From Luscinia megarhynchos (lineage: Eukaryota > Chordata > Aves > Passeriformes > Turdidae): a stretch of 64,000 nt of DNA. Both the position numbers and the translations under genes were made by a program. The notes below the pieces were generated by a model, which saw only the letters and a program-made list of their open reading frames with translations, was not told the origin of the DNA and searched no databases. Below, piece by piece: positions 24,201-37,500 of the stretch. Every line of letters starts with the position of its first letter. Position 1 is the first letter of the stretch. Location of the stretch: assembly GCA_034336665.1 (NCBI GenBank), contig JAPFBE010000002.1, forward strand, positions 76,883,405 to 76,947,404, in the 5' to 3' direction.

Positions 24201-27200
24201 TAAAAACATGTCTGCTGGTATATGTATTTATTTTCTTTTTTTCTACTGATGTGACATTTGTTGAAAGAACTTGATCATGGTAGAATTACACAGAGATTTT
24301 TCCTATATCAAACATTACACCCTAATGTTACAACTTTGTGTGTATGATGAATACCTTGGGAAGAACAGTAGAAAATTCTTTAATTCCTGTCTCATAACAA
24401 GAAGATCTCAAAGACACTTCATTAAATTGCAGGAAGGACACATCTAAAATATATAGGGAATATATTGAGATAAAAATTATCAGTAATAAACATACTATGC
24501 ATAAACTTCTTAGAATGATGTGTATATACTATAGAATGTATAACATATATGTACATGGGCTTAAATTACACCAAAGCCTGACATAAGTGAGGCAAGATGT
24601 GACCTAACAATTTAGGTTTCCTCGTCCATACCTACTTTGATGCTTTGAATACTGAAATGTAAACTCCACTCCAGTGTCAGATGCAAAAAGCTGGTCTCTT
24701 TGGATCTCTTTGGCTGAGGATTATTCTATCTTGCATATTCTGCTGATGTGCAAAAGTACTGCTAAAATGCTAAATTTAACAAAAAGGACGTGCCTTGGAT
24801 ATTACAAAAAGAGGTGTAAAAAAGAAGTACTCACTCAAAGTATTCTCAAGATAATTTATATATTAGTGTCTCTGGTAATAAAGTTCTCTGCCATGGTTCT
24901 TGTGAACAATGAGCAGAACAAGAGTACCTGTGCAGCCTACATTGCTTTAGTGCTTTGGAAGCAATGAAACAGTGTCCTAGCAGAATTCTGCTTTGAGCTG
25001 TATAACATCCACACCGCAGGAGACAAATGTGATTATATTCAGTTATCAAAAACATACAGTATTTATATATTGTACACAGGTCATGGGCTAGAAAGCCCCA
25101 GTGCAAACATGAGTACGTTATGGTAGAAGGTGTGCAGCAGCCATACACCCTCTAGATCTTACATTTGAATAAAAGATTTAAATCAAGGACATATTTTTGC
25201 TGTGAAAAAAACTAATACTATGCTTAATACTTGCCAAAGATAACAGTGCACGCATGTCAGCACCAAATTCATAATGAGTTATTGAATGAACTATGGCATA
25301 ACTTTTAGAAATATACTTGACCCTAAATTAAGCCTTTCAGTAATAGAGAACACACCATCTGTTAGTTGTCATCATAGGTATAAAAATAAAGACTTTCTTT
25401 CTAGACTTCATTTATATTTTTCTTTTCATCATTGAATCTCACTGTGCCTTATTCTTCTGAACTGAAGATCTGTTTACAATCAAAGATCTATTCCCCAGGT
25501 AGATATCTGCAGACAGAAAGCAAGTAATTAATTTTGTCCTGAAAGAAACACTGTAAGTCTCTCCATCTCTCAGACATGGGTGCCACATGGGAAATAATTT
25601 TGCAACCCTTTTTAAACACTCCATTTTCACTCATAATCTCAGCAATGTAGAGTTGACATAAGTGGACACCATGTCAGTGTTGGTCGTGTCACTAGCATTG
25701 CACAAAAGTGAAACCATGTCTTCTAAGAGATCAGCCTGCTGGTAAAGTCAAGTGTTTCTAGCTCAAGACCCACATGAGGAGCTCATGTTTAAGTGATGTC
25801 CACCAATACCATAATCAGGCAGAGCTAAAGCTGGACAGGTGGGAATGGAAACAAGGGTTAAGGGCAAGTTGACATTATTGCTCCTCAAAAATCAGATTTG
25901 GGTTCAAGTTTTCCTGTGTACCCATCATCTACCATTGCTCAGAGGAACATCTGCACCCCAAGCTACTATGTGGTTTGGCATGATGGGCTGGTCTTTTATT
26001 GCCACTCTCTGTGGAGCAATGCTGGGTGCTTTTTTCCCTAAAATAAAGATTGTAAACTTATGCAAATAAGATCTTCTCTAACTAGGTTATGAGGGAGTCC
26101 AAAAGACCACTTAGACTTGTTACTGCTCTTTCCTGTAAACTAACTTTTCACCTACTTGTATCAGAGGTATTTTTTGACTTTTAAATTGTGTGTGATAGGA
26201 AAAGAGAAGAAAATAGGGCTTGGATTGTATTTTTTGTGTTGTCAGGGTCTGAACAAATAAAATGCAAAGACTTCTTTCCCATCTTTGTTCCTTGAGCAGA
26301 GCTACGGTGACAGTCTTTCGTTTATGTCTGGGATTTAGAGAGGACAAAAATAGCCATACCTCAAATTTTATTCCTTTTCCTTTCTTAATCATATTCATCT
26401 CTGCTCAGCAGACCTTAGTGTTCAATGAATACTGTCACTGACTTTGTAACATCTAAATTAACATTTGTCTGATATCCTGTTAATCTGCAACAATAATCAG
26501 CTGGAGTCTTTTGATCTAGTAAGAGTTGAAGGGAGATTAGCACAGGGTGGACAACCCTTTAATTGATTAAAATGATAAGCAGAGAAAGAGCAAGCTGCTT
26601 CCAAAATCCTACAGCTCAGTGGCCAGAGGAGTGTGCATGGTATATTTTCTAAATCCCTTAGTTGCTAAGCAGCTTTGACTAAGAACCCCTGTGCACTTTG
26701 GGAATATCAAAGGGCACAGGTCTTGAATTTACAGATCAAGAAGTGCAATGATGTCTACAGCAGTTTTGTGTTCTCCTACAGGGAGAGCACCAGACGAAGC
26801 ATATGTAACAGATTAAAAGATCAGACAGCTGCTGTAGGTTTGCATGTCAGAAAATCAGCTTTTGTTGTTCAGGTATTAGGGAAAAAAAGGGATGATTTAT
26901 TTGCATGTCTGTGTTTAAAATAGACATGCACTAGGGCAACCTTTTAAAATCGTGTGCCAGGGAAGGTACATTCTAGTAGCATCAGTGAGTATTACCCCTT
27001 TAGATTTACAATTATCCCTTTCAAAGCTGGACTGTAAACTTTAGATACCCAAATGATAAAGAGTTCCATCCTGGTTTTGAAGCACTTCTATTTGTTTTCT
27101 GCTAAAGATGAAAATGCAGAGCAAATGCAAACCTGGCCCAGTGGGAACTCTCCTGAGAAAATGGTTAATGGATACCTTTTATATAAAGTTCTAGGAAGGG

Positions 27201-30200
27201 GAAGTTTAATTAGAGAGCACCCTGGTGGTCAATTATTGAAAGAAAAAAAATAAAGTCTTATGATACATGTGCAACTTTAACAGCAGCCATCAGAATTATT
27301 TCTCACATGGTAAAAAGGAACATGTTCAAGTCATGTCTTAGGACTGTGTCTGTCCTGCATCTCACTCATAGTTGCCTTACAATGTGTGTCTTCAGGGGCT
27401 TTTGGCAATGTGTAATGCATGCATGCTTTTTGTTTTTATGGTGAAGAAGGTAGAACAAAACCCTAGACTGACAGACTGACAAATTTCATGCTATTTTGTA
27501 TCGTGGTGTATGTGGTTGCTCCAGAAATATGGTCTGGTATCTGCTGTCCTGCTTCTTTAGTTCCTACTGAGTGGGTTTTTCCCTGTGGAATTTAGAAACA
27601 AGTTCAGTGGGGAGAGCTCCTTGTGAGAAGTGCTACACAAATACAGATCCCCAAAAGAGACTGCTATTTAAAAATTACACAATGGGTACATGACTGGCAG
27701 ACACAGGGAAGTATTTGGGAATAGTGAGAGTATTTGACAGAAAAAGCAGCAGAAATCCTGGCTATTGTCAGCATTTTGTTTTCTTTGAAATAACCAACTC
27801 AAAGAAGAACTTACAGCAGAGATGAGAAGGAGGAAAATTAAGTTGATCTGCTCTGTTAATGGGTACCATGAGAAGAAGACCTGACAAGACCCACCCTGAA
27901 TTTTTGTAAGTTTATTGCTGATCATTATGAGGATCAGTAAAGAGAGCTGTAGAGCCACAACAGTGTTGTTCTGCAGAAGAAAGTCTTGGTCAAAACATCA
28001 GGCTGGGATGGTGGTCATGGGGAGCAGCTGTGAGCAGCCTGGGATTGCCTCTGCCAGTGTAGCTAGAGAGAAGAAGTTATTGAACTAAGAGACTGAGAGC
28101 AATGGAGAAAGAACTCTGGGTACACACTAAACAGGAGAGTGAAGCCATGGCAATTTCTTACTGGTAGATATGAGACTCTAGTAAGGTGTGAGGTGGTGTC
28201 TGTAGGGATCCTACAAGAAAACAAGAAAACAGACAGGGAAAAGAAAATCACAGGTCTCTGACAGCATTGTTAGCTAGGACATCATGATATTATGAAAGAC
28301 ATGCCAGAGACATACATGAAGTTTTCAACTGATGTGTATTAAGAAGTTGGACCTATAAATTATGTCAATGGACAGAGCAGCTAAGTTTGCATAAGATCAT
28401 AAAAATATGAAGTGGTGCAATGGGAAAAACCAAAGCAGGGAGCCCTGTGGGGATATTTCTCTCTAAAGCCACAGTGAAGGAACCCCAGACAGTAAATTTT
28501 CAAGGGTACCTTCAGGCTTGTTCTCCTAGGAACTTTGTTATAGATTGTGTATACCTTTAAGCAGAAGTGTTCACATTGTGCAGCACACCTAAATCCTGTG
28601 CACAGCAGCATTTTTATGGGTCTCTGAGACAGTTCTTAATCCATTTCATGCATCTTTGACTTGCTTTCAGTGTAATAATTTTGCTAGTCACCTGGACTGC
28701 TATTTCCATTATTCTCTGCCTCTGCTGATCTTCTTAACCATCACTTCTCTGTTATGCATAATCTGGATCTTAGTCTGTGCAGACTGCTGTGTCAGTGAAT
28801 GATGTGCTGTCTGACTCAGTGAATGAACACCTTTGCTCTTCATGAATGAGCACAGACTTGCTGTCATCAGTCTGCACTGAACACTAATCCATTCACATTG
28901 CAACTTACATTTCAGATTACTTTCATGTGGCACAGAAGCACCTTTAGTCTGTGTCATCTGATTTTGGAGTAATGCTGAATTAGAGGCTTTTCCTCACAAG
29001 CTCTTCTCAAAAGAAGGGGTCAAGTTTTTGACAGCAGACTTAAGCAAAGCATGTGTTTCCCCTGCTAGTCAGTTGGCATTTATCACAGCATTATTCAACC
29101 TTCAGATTATTTAGCAATTGTTTTATCCAATTGTTTTTTAATGTATTTTCAGGTATTAATTGGATTCTATATCAAATGGATAATTAAAATCTACCTACTT
29201 CTTCTCCTATCTTTGCATAGCCTACAATTTTGTAACAGACTTAGGCCACCAGCTGTTCAATATCTGATTATGATGTTTGTTGATTCTAATATCATCCACC
29301 ACACATTCAGATAATTTTCTCTTAATATTTATTCCACTGATGACATCTAGACTTCCTTTTGTCAATATCTGGTTTGGCCAAGCCTTTAATGCTTGACAAT
29401 TTATCAAACTGTTGTCTTTAAATACCAGCATCCAGGTTGCCATCAATTTTATCTTCTTGTTTATCTGTAAGCCTCTATGATGCTTACAAAAACTATTTGT
29501 AAAAGCATTTCTGACTTCTCCCAACTTTTTGGCTAGAACTACATTCAATATATCTTTAACTTTTAATTTGCCATAAATATTTTCTCTGTGTTAAAGTGTC
29601 CCTTACCTTTCAGTGATACACTTCAGGTAACAGTCAGGTTTCTTAATATTGGACATTGGCTTAACTCTCTTATGATCCCCAGTAGATCCCCTATTCTTAT
29701 TTGTGGTATCTTGGTGTCTGAGTCATCCTCATGTTTGAATAGAAAATGCTGAGAAGATCTTGCACGTCTTGAGACAGTGCTGCTCAGACTAGGTAAGCAC
29801 CGTGGGGGAGCCTTGCTCAATCATTTGTTTTCAGTCTTAAGATGACAACATGATTAATAATAACATTTCAGTTCTCATCCTGCTAATTGGACTGGGATGC
29901 TCATGGCTGACCTTCTTTTCAGCCTTCTACCTCCTATGGCGTCTGTTAAAAGACCACATCTGACCACTTGTGTGATTCAGTGTGTCTTATTACTGCAGCT
30001 CCTTAATTAGGGGTCATGTCTTCACAATACACCACACAGACAGAATTAGCTTCTCAGAACTTCATTTAGTAAGGGGAACTAGGATGGGGATTTCACAAGA
30101 ATCACAATTTAATCTCCATAAATGTCTACACCTCGAACTGGAAATATTGTTATATCTTTATTGTTTGCTTCCAGGTATGATTCTTAATCTTCATGAACAT

Positions 30201-33200
30201 GTTCACAGAGACCAGTGGTTTTCATTTTGAAATCTTCCCTTTTTTTTATTAATTTCCAAATATTAAAGTGACCATTAGTTCTGCCTTCCCCCAAACTAGA
30301 AGCCTTGGGTATTCTTCTTTTGAATTAAGCATCACTCAATTTAGCATAAGATTTAGTTGTACACGAAAAATTCACTAAATTCCCCCATTTTTGCACATGA
30401 TTGCAAAGTTTTCTTGTATATCCTGCCCAGGGCTATCGAGCATCATGCATATCCCTATGAGCTTCCTTTGAGGTGTTTGGGACAGGGACTGAACAGTCAA
30501 ATACACTGGAAGAAGAGGATAAAAACCAATGTGACATGATGGAAACAAATATTAACACCTCTTAAAATATGTCATTTCATTTCATGTGGCTCACCTTGCA
30601 GTGGAAATTACTGATAAAGACAATGAAATTTCAGAAAAACAGTGTCAGATAATGATGCAAAATGTTTCATATACTGCTACTGTCATTGAATGTAGTGATT
30701 ATCTAGTACAATATATACAGGAAAAATCCAGGAGGAAGAGATCTTTGGGCTGTATCTACCTGGATGAATGCTTCCTCAGTAGGTGATACAGCCACACTTT
30801 GTTTCTCAGACTTTCCCAGCTATGTCATGGTTCAGCCTCAAGTGAGTTACAGAAGATGTCTCTTCCTGCAGTGACTGTGATCATGCACAACCTTTGGATT
30901 CAAATGCCTCAAGCAGTGAAAACAAAAAACTTTGTTTCTTCTGGCTAAGTATTCTAGCCATTTGGAAGCCAGGTAAAGGATGTATTGAGCTTGCTCTTGT
31001 AAATTTTTAAATAACTGTCCCAGAAAATTTTAGTAAGCTTAAATAATTTTTACTGGACTAAATATAATCATCTCTCTGAATAACCTTTGACTTTCACTGA
31101 AGAAGAAAATTTTATAGATTTTCAAGCTTCCAAGGAGTTTTTAAAACATGTGGGAAGTGCTTTAGGCACCAGGGACTGAGATGAGTCTGGATGACTTCAG
31201 AGGTGCCCACAGACTTTCAGGACTCTTGTGTGAAAGAGAAAGTTCTTTCTCCCTAGCCTTTCAGAGTTTCTTCAATAGTGCCAAATTTAGGCAAAGTGTA
31301 GGTGTAATGTAAATCCTTGTCCAAAGGAATTAATGTAGCAAAATCTCATCTCCTCACTCACTCAGTGGACCTGACACAGTTGAAGTGACAGTCCCCTAAA
31401 CTGAGGATGTTGGTGACCTGGAAAGGTTGAGGTTCTTGCATTGTTAGTCAACATCCCATTAAGAAAGCACTTGCATTCTTTAATTTCTAGCTAAGCTTTC
31501 TATGCAAGTGTGAGTAAGCAGTGCATCAGGGCAAGGAGTACCTTTATTGTACTCTAGAATCATATTTTTGAGAATTACCATTGCTTTCATTTAAATTATT
31601 CTGATGACAAGTAATACATGATGTTATGATAAAAAATCCAGAGAACATACTAAATAAAGCCCTGTAAGCATTTATAGACAATCAGTAATTTCTGAGGATA
31701 AGTTATAATTCAAAAAGATAAAAAGCTTATTGAACCAGATTATTTTTTTTCACAGTGTCTGGGGCTAAAAAAATTTCTGCAGGGCTTCCTGTTATGTACA
31801 CTCCCTCTTATCCTGAGAAACACTAGAACTATTCCATAAAGGAAAGGTCCAAGGAGAAAATCTTTTTCATCCTGAAAATATTTTGAGTATTATCTGGGAT
31901 AAGGAAGGCTTGGTGGGCATCTATTCCTGCTGCAGGGGAGCATGGTCAGCTTTCCTGACTATGGCATCAGGATTAGCCCCAAGCATACTCTTCTTCCCAC
32001 TGTTAAAAGATGCTGTCACTTCTTCAAATAAGCACAAAACCCCCGGACTCCCTTGGAGCTTCAGATGTGGCTTTGGGGCAATCACCTTAGCAGCCCTTCC
32101 TCAGCCTTCCCATTCATGAATTTCACACCTCCCAAAACGAAGAATGAGTCTTCATTTTATGTTAGGGTACTATTTTCAGGGCAAAATGCCTTTTACTTCA
32201 TGGTCATTACTTATCCCATACCCTGTTCTTGTTGAAGAGCTCTAAACAGTTCCCAATTGTAAAGTAAGGGAACACAAACTTTGTCTTTATCAAACTTGTT
32301 TTTGAATGAGAGATTCTCTTTTGATTTATCTGTGTTCACAGGTTCATTGCTTCCTTCTAAGTGTTCTGACCCACTGACACATTTGCTTACCATATGTTAG
32401 GACATCCCATTGTCTGAAGACGTCATAGATTATTTAGATGTTGCAAAGCAATCTGTTTTCTGAAAAAAAAAAAAACCTCTCAATTTTGAAATTGTTATTC
32501 CATTTTTCCTTTTCAAATCCAAATTGGCCCTCACTTCCCATTGGCTCAAAGCTTTTATAAATGCTTTGAAAATGTGTTTTTCATTGATACTGTCCCACAA
32601 TAATAATTTCCACTTTTTCCAAATCTTTTTTCAAACTTTACTGAAAGAAAAGAAAAAAAGTCTCTTCTATTCCTCCACATCAGATGTGTTGACATTTTAA
32701 CTAGAGGATTTTTCTGTGTGGTACATATGAGGCTGTATCAGGAGGCATGTGCACATGCTGGCATTTGACATTTCTGCACAGTTTAGCAGACTATATATAG
32801 TAATCTAAAATGGAAACATTTTACCTGGCAGAGCCCTACAGAGAGTCTCCAAATAGCCCAGTGAGCCAAGGGCTCCCAGCCCAGTGGGTGTCTCTGTGGG
32901 TTCTTAAATAACAGTGGGACATCAGTCCTTTCTTAATAAAGAAGGAAGGATTGAACAGTGTCAGGATGACAATAGCTTTAAACTTCATCTGATCAAGTTG
33001 GAAGAAGAATGATCGTGTTGGCTATTTACAAAAAAAACTGTGCCCACAGCTGGACAACAAAAAGACCTGATCATCTGCAGAAAATAATGGTTTCCCAATT
33101 CAGGTATTTCTTGCAAGGTGAAGAGGATGCCCGGGTCACTTCCCTCATGTTAGCCAGTCAAGCTCCTTGGCACTCTCATGCTCAAGCTTTTGGGATTCTT

Positions 33201-34454
33201 GTGGAGAACTTCCATGGGTGTGAAGTGCATCATAGGGACACACAAAAACCCATCTGATAAGCTGATGAAAAAGCCCATCTGATAAGTAATTGCATGATGG
33301 GGGTTGGCATTACAGACCTGAGACTTTTCATAATAAATGGTTTCCTGCTGATACCCAGAAAGCTGGAGACACTGGTGATCACCCAGTCCAGAAAAGAATA
33401 GCTCCTCCTTCATTTTCCTAGAGAAATCAAATGTTTATACTTTCCACTCAGTGCCATTTTGCCTTTCATTATCTTGAGAAAAATTTTTGCTTCCAACAAT
33501 TTATGCCCTTTCTCCTAGGGTGGTTTTATAGTGTATCTGAATTGGTCTCACATATGGTATTGCAGAGGGTTTTGATAACCACAGATGGTGCCTCTGCAAA
33601 CATTTGAAATCAGCTTCACTATCCAAACCTCCAATACTTGTTTGTGTTCCAAATGGAGTTGGTAAATGCCTGATGTAGTTTTTCAGTCCTAATAAACACA
33701 ATTAAAAAAAAAAATTCTGATTCTGTAGCTCCAACAATAATATCAGGAAGATAACCTTTTCACAACAGGTAAATTGAAGAAGTTTTAGTTGGCCTTTCTG
33801 TGCTTCACAATAATTTCCTTTGCTTTATTTTTGTCAGATCTCTGTAGCTATATGGCATTATTTCTACTTTAGAAAGTATAAATAATGCCATTATGTTTTG
33901 ATATCACTAGAAGAATATAGGAGAAGAATTTGACTTAAAGTTCTAAGTCCATTCAAAAGGAAAGGGAAAAGGCAGGATTATTAGACAGACAAAACTGATT
34001 CACTTATTAGTGCACTTACTATAGAAATTTCAAATTCCTTGTCCCATTAGAAAAACACAGATAACTTTATTTTCTGTGTTCATAGGAGTACCAAGACTCA
34101 ACTTGGCAGGATCCTTCACAGAAACCTGTTGGGCTGAGGGGGAGAGTAGAGGAACAAAGGCACAGCCACCTCCTATTCTAATTCAGGGTCAGCCCACGGG
34201 GGTGTTTCAGCTCATGTGCATGGCCCAGGTTCCATCTACTTGGGGATACAGGCTGGCCTTTGCTTCAAATGCAGTTCTGCACCTGCCTCTAAGTAAAGGT
34301 AGGAACAGGGAGAAACACTACCCTCTGCACTCATGTGGGCATTTTGAAGTAAAATCTGCCATTAGTTCCTTAAGCTCATCAGAAGTCCTTGCCCCATCTC
34401 TGAAATTATTGGGCTGACTCTATTATAAAAATTAGATGGCAAGGGAAAGCAAAT
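21205..34454. other. Long unique non-coding stretch, no transposon seen
   Basis: Thirteen kilobases hold no CR1, LTR or RNA gene that I recognise. Open frames are short and scattered. Two look mildly protein-like: a lysine-rich segment ending at 22587 behind a good splice acceptor, and a 66-codon frame at 30586-30786. Neither matches a family I know. The region 29222-29830 has a 108-codon minus-strand frame, also unrecognised. Two T- or A-rich patches lie at 32460-32660. I call no gene. Confidence 0.55.
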
Positions 34455-34543
34455 AAACCAAACCAAACCAAACCAAACCAAACCAAACCAAACCAAACCA
34501 AACCAAACCAAACCAAACCAAACCAAACCAAACCAAACCAAAA
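34455..34543. repeat. (AAACC)17 pentanucleotide microsatellite
   Basis: About 17 perfect AAACC units run without interruption, then AAAACAACAACAAAG. On the minus strand this is (GGTTT)n and gives an artificial Trp-Phe-Gly-Leu-Val protein repeat. The purity of the tract implies recent expansion or high mutability. The minus strand carries GG runs every five bases. Confidence 0.97.
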
Positions 34544-37500
34544 ACAACAACAAAGACATTTTCCTCATATTTCAAATGATGAGTGAAAGCCCTGCAAATA
34601 CATGACTTATCCAAAGCTGAGATAGAAAAATCTCTGCCAGAACTAGACTGGGTCCTTACACTGATTTATCCAGTCTAAAGACACTGAGGATCCAGTGAGC
34701 TGTGGGAAGCTCCTGAGGATGAACACATGAAAGAATGAAACCAGGTGAATAGTAAATGGAAATATGTTCACACAATTAGGGTTGTCTAAAATAAGCCCAG
34801 AGGTGGGAAAGGAGACCAATACAGAAAGTGATGCTGAGCTTAAGGAAAAGGGAACAAAGGAGTCTTAGAAGTGGAGAACAGACTCTGCTATAAGAGGAAG
34901 TTGAAGCAGGATATAAGGATTACATGGTTAGAGGAATGGGTGAAGAAACACTGCAATTTTGGCAGCTGCAATTTTTTTTTACTGAAAAGGAAAGGTAGAA
35001 AACAGAAGGTATAAGAAAGACAAGTCTGTTTCCCAAGGATGAATGAAGAGGGTGCAATGGAGTCTAGGCAGATGTGGGTACATTCTGCAGGGAAAGAGTG
35101 AGTCAGATTTTTTAAGGGCCTGGGTGTGAGGGGAGGAAATAGGCAATCAGGAGTGGTCTGTTCCTAAGCAAGTCACTAAACCCATGCTGCTCTGCTTTTG
35201 GGGAGCCTGTTTAACCTGTGAGGCTCTGCAGTAACCTCATATCCCTCCTGCTTGGGGTCATCTGCTTCCTTCAAGAGTGTGGGCTGGGAGCAGGAGAGGG
35301 GAGCAGCAAGCTTTGGGCAGGTGGGAATGCAGAACAAACCCACAGCAGCTCATGTCTCTCACAGGCATGGTCTTCACCCTGGCATCAATAACAAGCAGTT
35401 TTAACCACCAGACTTGACAGCTTTTCTACAATTTCCTTAGGAGTGGTTATGGTCGCTGAGGACTGACACAGACCACTCTTCCCAGATTTTAAATGGCTGT
35501 GAAAGGAACATGACTCTGAGTGTGGCTTTCTGTGCAATCAAAACCAGCATATTTTTGCAAGCAGGAGAATGAGCATAGACACTGAGTTTCTTTCTCTCTG
35601 TACAGACTTTCAGTCCTACATTTGTGCAGCTTGAAACCATCACTGTTCTAGTGTGGAAAATATTCAATTGAACATTAACTGTTTTGGACACTATTACTAC
35701 AAAAATAAATAATCAACCAACTTCTTCTCTGAATAGAAAACTCTGCAGTGGGAAGACTGAGTGAATAACTGCCATGATTGCTGAGGAAGAGATGGAAATA
35801 ACAGTTTACAGTTCACAGGATCTTAATGGATAATCAATGTGGTAAATTAGGATGTGGCTGAAATTACAGATACAGTAATTAAAATTAGCCATGAATAATA
35901 GAACACAGCTCCTCTAGAATAGAATAGAAAGTGCTGCTAGACAGAAACAGAATAATACTGTGCAAATGTACAGAAATTTTAATTTTTAAGAGAAGTTCAA
36001 ATTGGCAAGAGATGTGTTCAGTGTCTCCACTGACACTTTTCACAAGCTTATAATAGGTAGCTGTAAACTATTGTTGGAGAGGAATTTAATTTAATTGCAT
36101 CTCCTCCTTAGGAAAAGTACTTTCTGAAGCACATTTGAAGTCAGTGCTAAGATGTCTCTAAATTGCCATTCAGACAGAGTCTATTCAGCTGGCCACAGTT
36201 TGACTGTACTCACTTCTTTGGTCTATTGCTCTCTTTTTAAATTGCAGAAACTATGCTAGGAACAGAATAGCCAGTGTGTTCCAGCACAGAGGCTTTTCTC
36301 AACCAATGCTGAAGCTGCTTTTTACCTAACAGAAGAAAATTACAAACCCAGAGAAAGGAGAGGGGTTGTCTGTTCTTTCTGTTCCCCTGCAATGCTCCTG
36401 CTGCAAGTCACCTCTGACAATGCAATGCAGAATGTAAGGCATTAGTTTGCTCTGCCAGAATGATTCCCCTATTTTCAAAAAATTAAAGTATAATGTGATG
36501 CTGAGTGATTACACACTGTAAAACTGGCTGAGAAGCCCATATGTCATTAGATTTCTATTAAATATACAGGTTCAGATTCATCAGGCCCTATGGACTTGTG
36601 TGATTTCAAGGCATGTGGACAGTATGACTAAAACACTTTTTTTGCCAGATGTGAAGAAGTTTCTCTGTGTTATCAGTGCTTACCACACAAGCTTTAAAGG
36701 GTAATATTTTCTGCTAGAATTCTAAGCATGTTCTTTTATTTTGTAATTTCCAGTGACATGATGGAGGATCCCCAAGGCCTCTCTAATGGCAGATGGGAAT
36801 CTCAACAGAAGATTTTTCCTTGATGTGTGTATGTGCTATAGGAGAAGATCATACAAAATGTCCTGATATAAGTTATTTGTTATCAAGATAATACCAAGAA
36901 GATTGGAGCATAAAGTTGCAATATATTGGAAAACAAAAAAAAAATAATGGCATTACTTTGCAGAAGACCTTTTAAGTTTTTGCATTCCAGTTGACACGTG
37001 GCCCTCCTTGTGGGCCTGGGACAGACTTTGAACCCTCTCTGAGGGTACCTGTGCAGGCTCATGATGTGGCACTTGGTAACTTCTTATCAATCCTGAGACA
37101 CACAGAAAACTCCCTTTTTAATCTTACAAACTACTTGATGACAAAAAAGAGGCTAAAGCCCACGGGTGTATCTGCAGTCACTACATCCTCATCACTCTGC
37201 CTCCCAAACTGAGTCCTCATAACTCCTCCTCACAAACCAAACCAGAGGGCAGACAGGCTGGTTTATCTCTCCAAATTTTCTTCAGCCCAAGTTTAGGTAA
37301 CGCTCATAAAGATTTACCTGTGGGTTGTGAAAACCAGTGGGAGTGGGCTCCCCTAATTCCCAGGGAAGATTCAGCACTAAAGGATATGACAGAAAATTTG
37401 AGGTTTGATATACAAGCATGATTATGTCTGTGATATACCTTTTTTTTTTTCTCTAATACTACATGTATTCTGGCAAATCTTTGGATTCTGCAACAGTTTG

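Noticed and set aside
26040..26075. AATAAA near 26043 as the end of a third LTR or a gene
   Set aside because: No matching U3 sequence, TATA box or LTR ends could be found, and the hexamer is common in AT-rich DNA.
34362..34614. Overlapping minus-strand frames with Trp-Phe-Gly-Leu-Val repeats
   Set aside because: They are only the translation of the (AAACC)n microsatellite in different frames.
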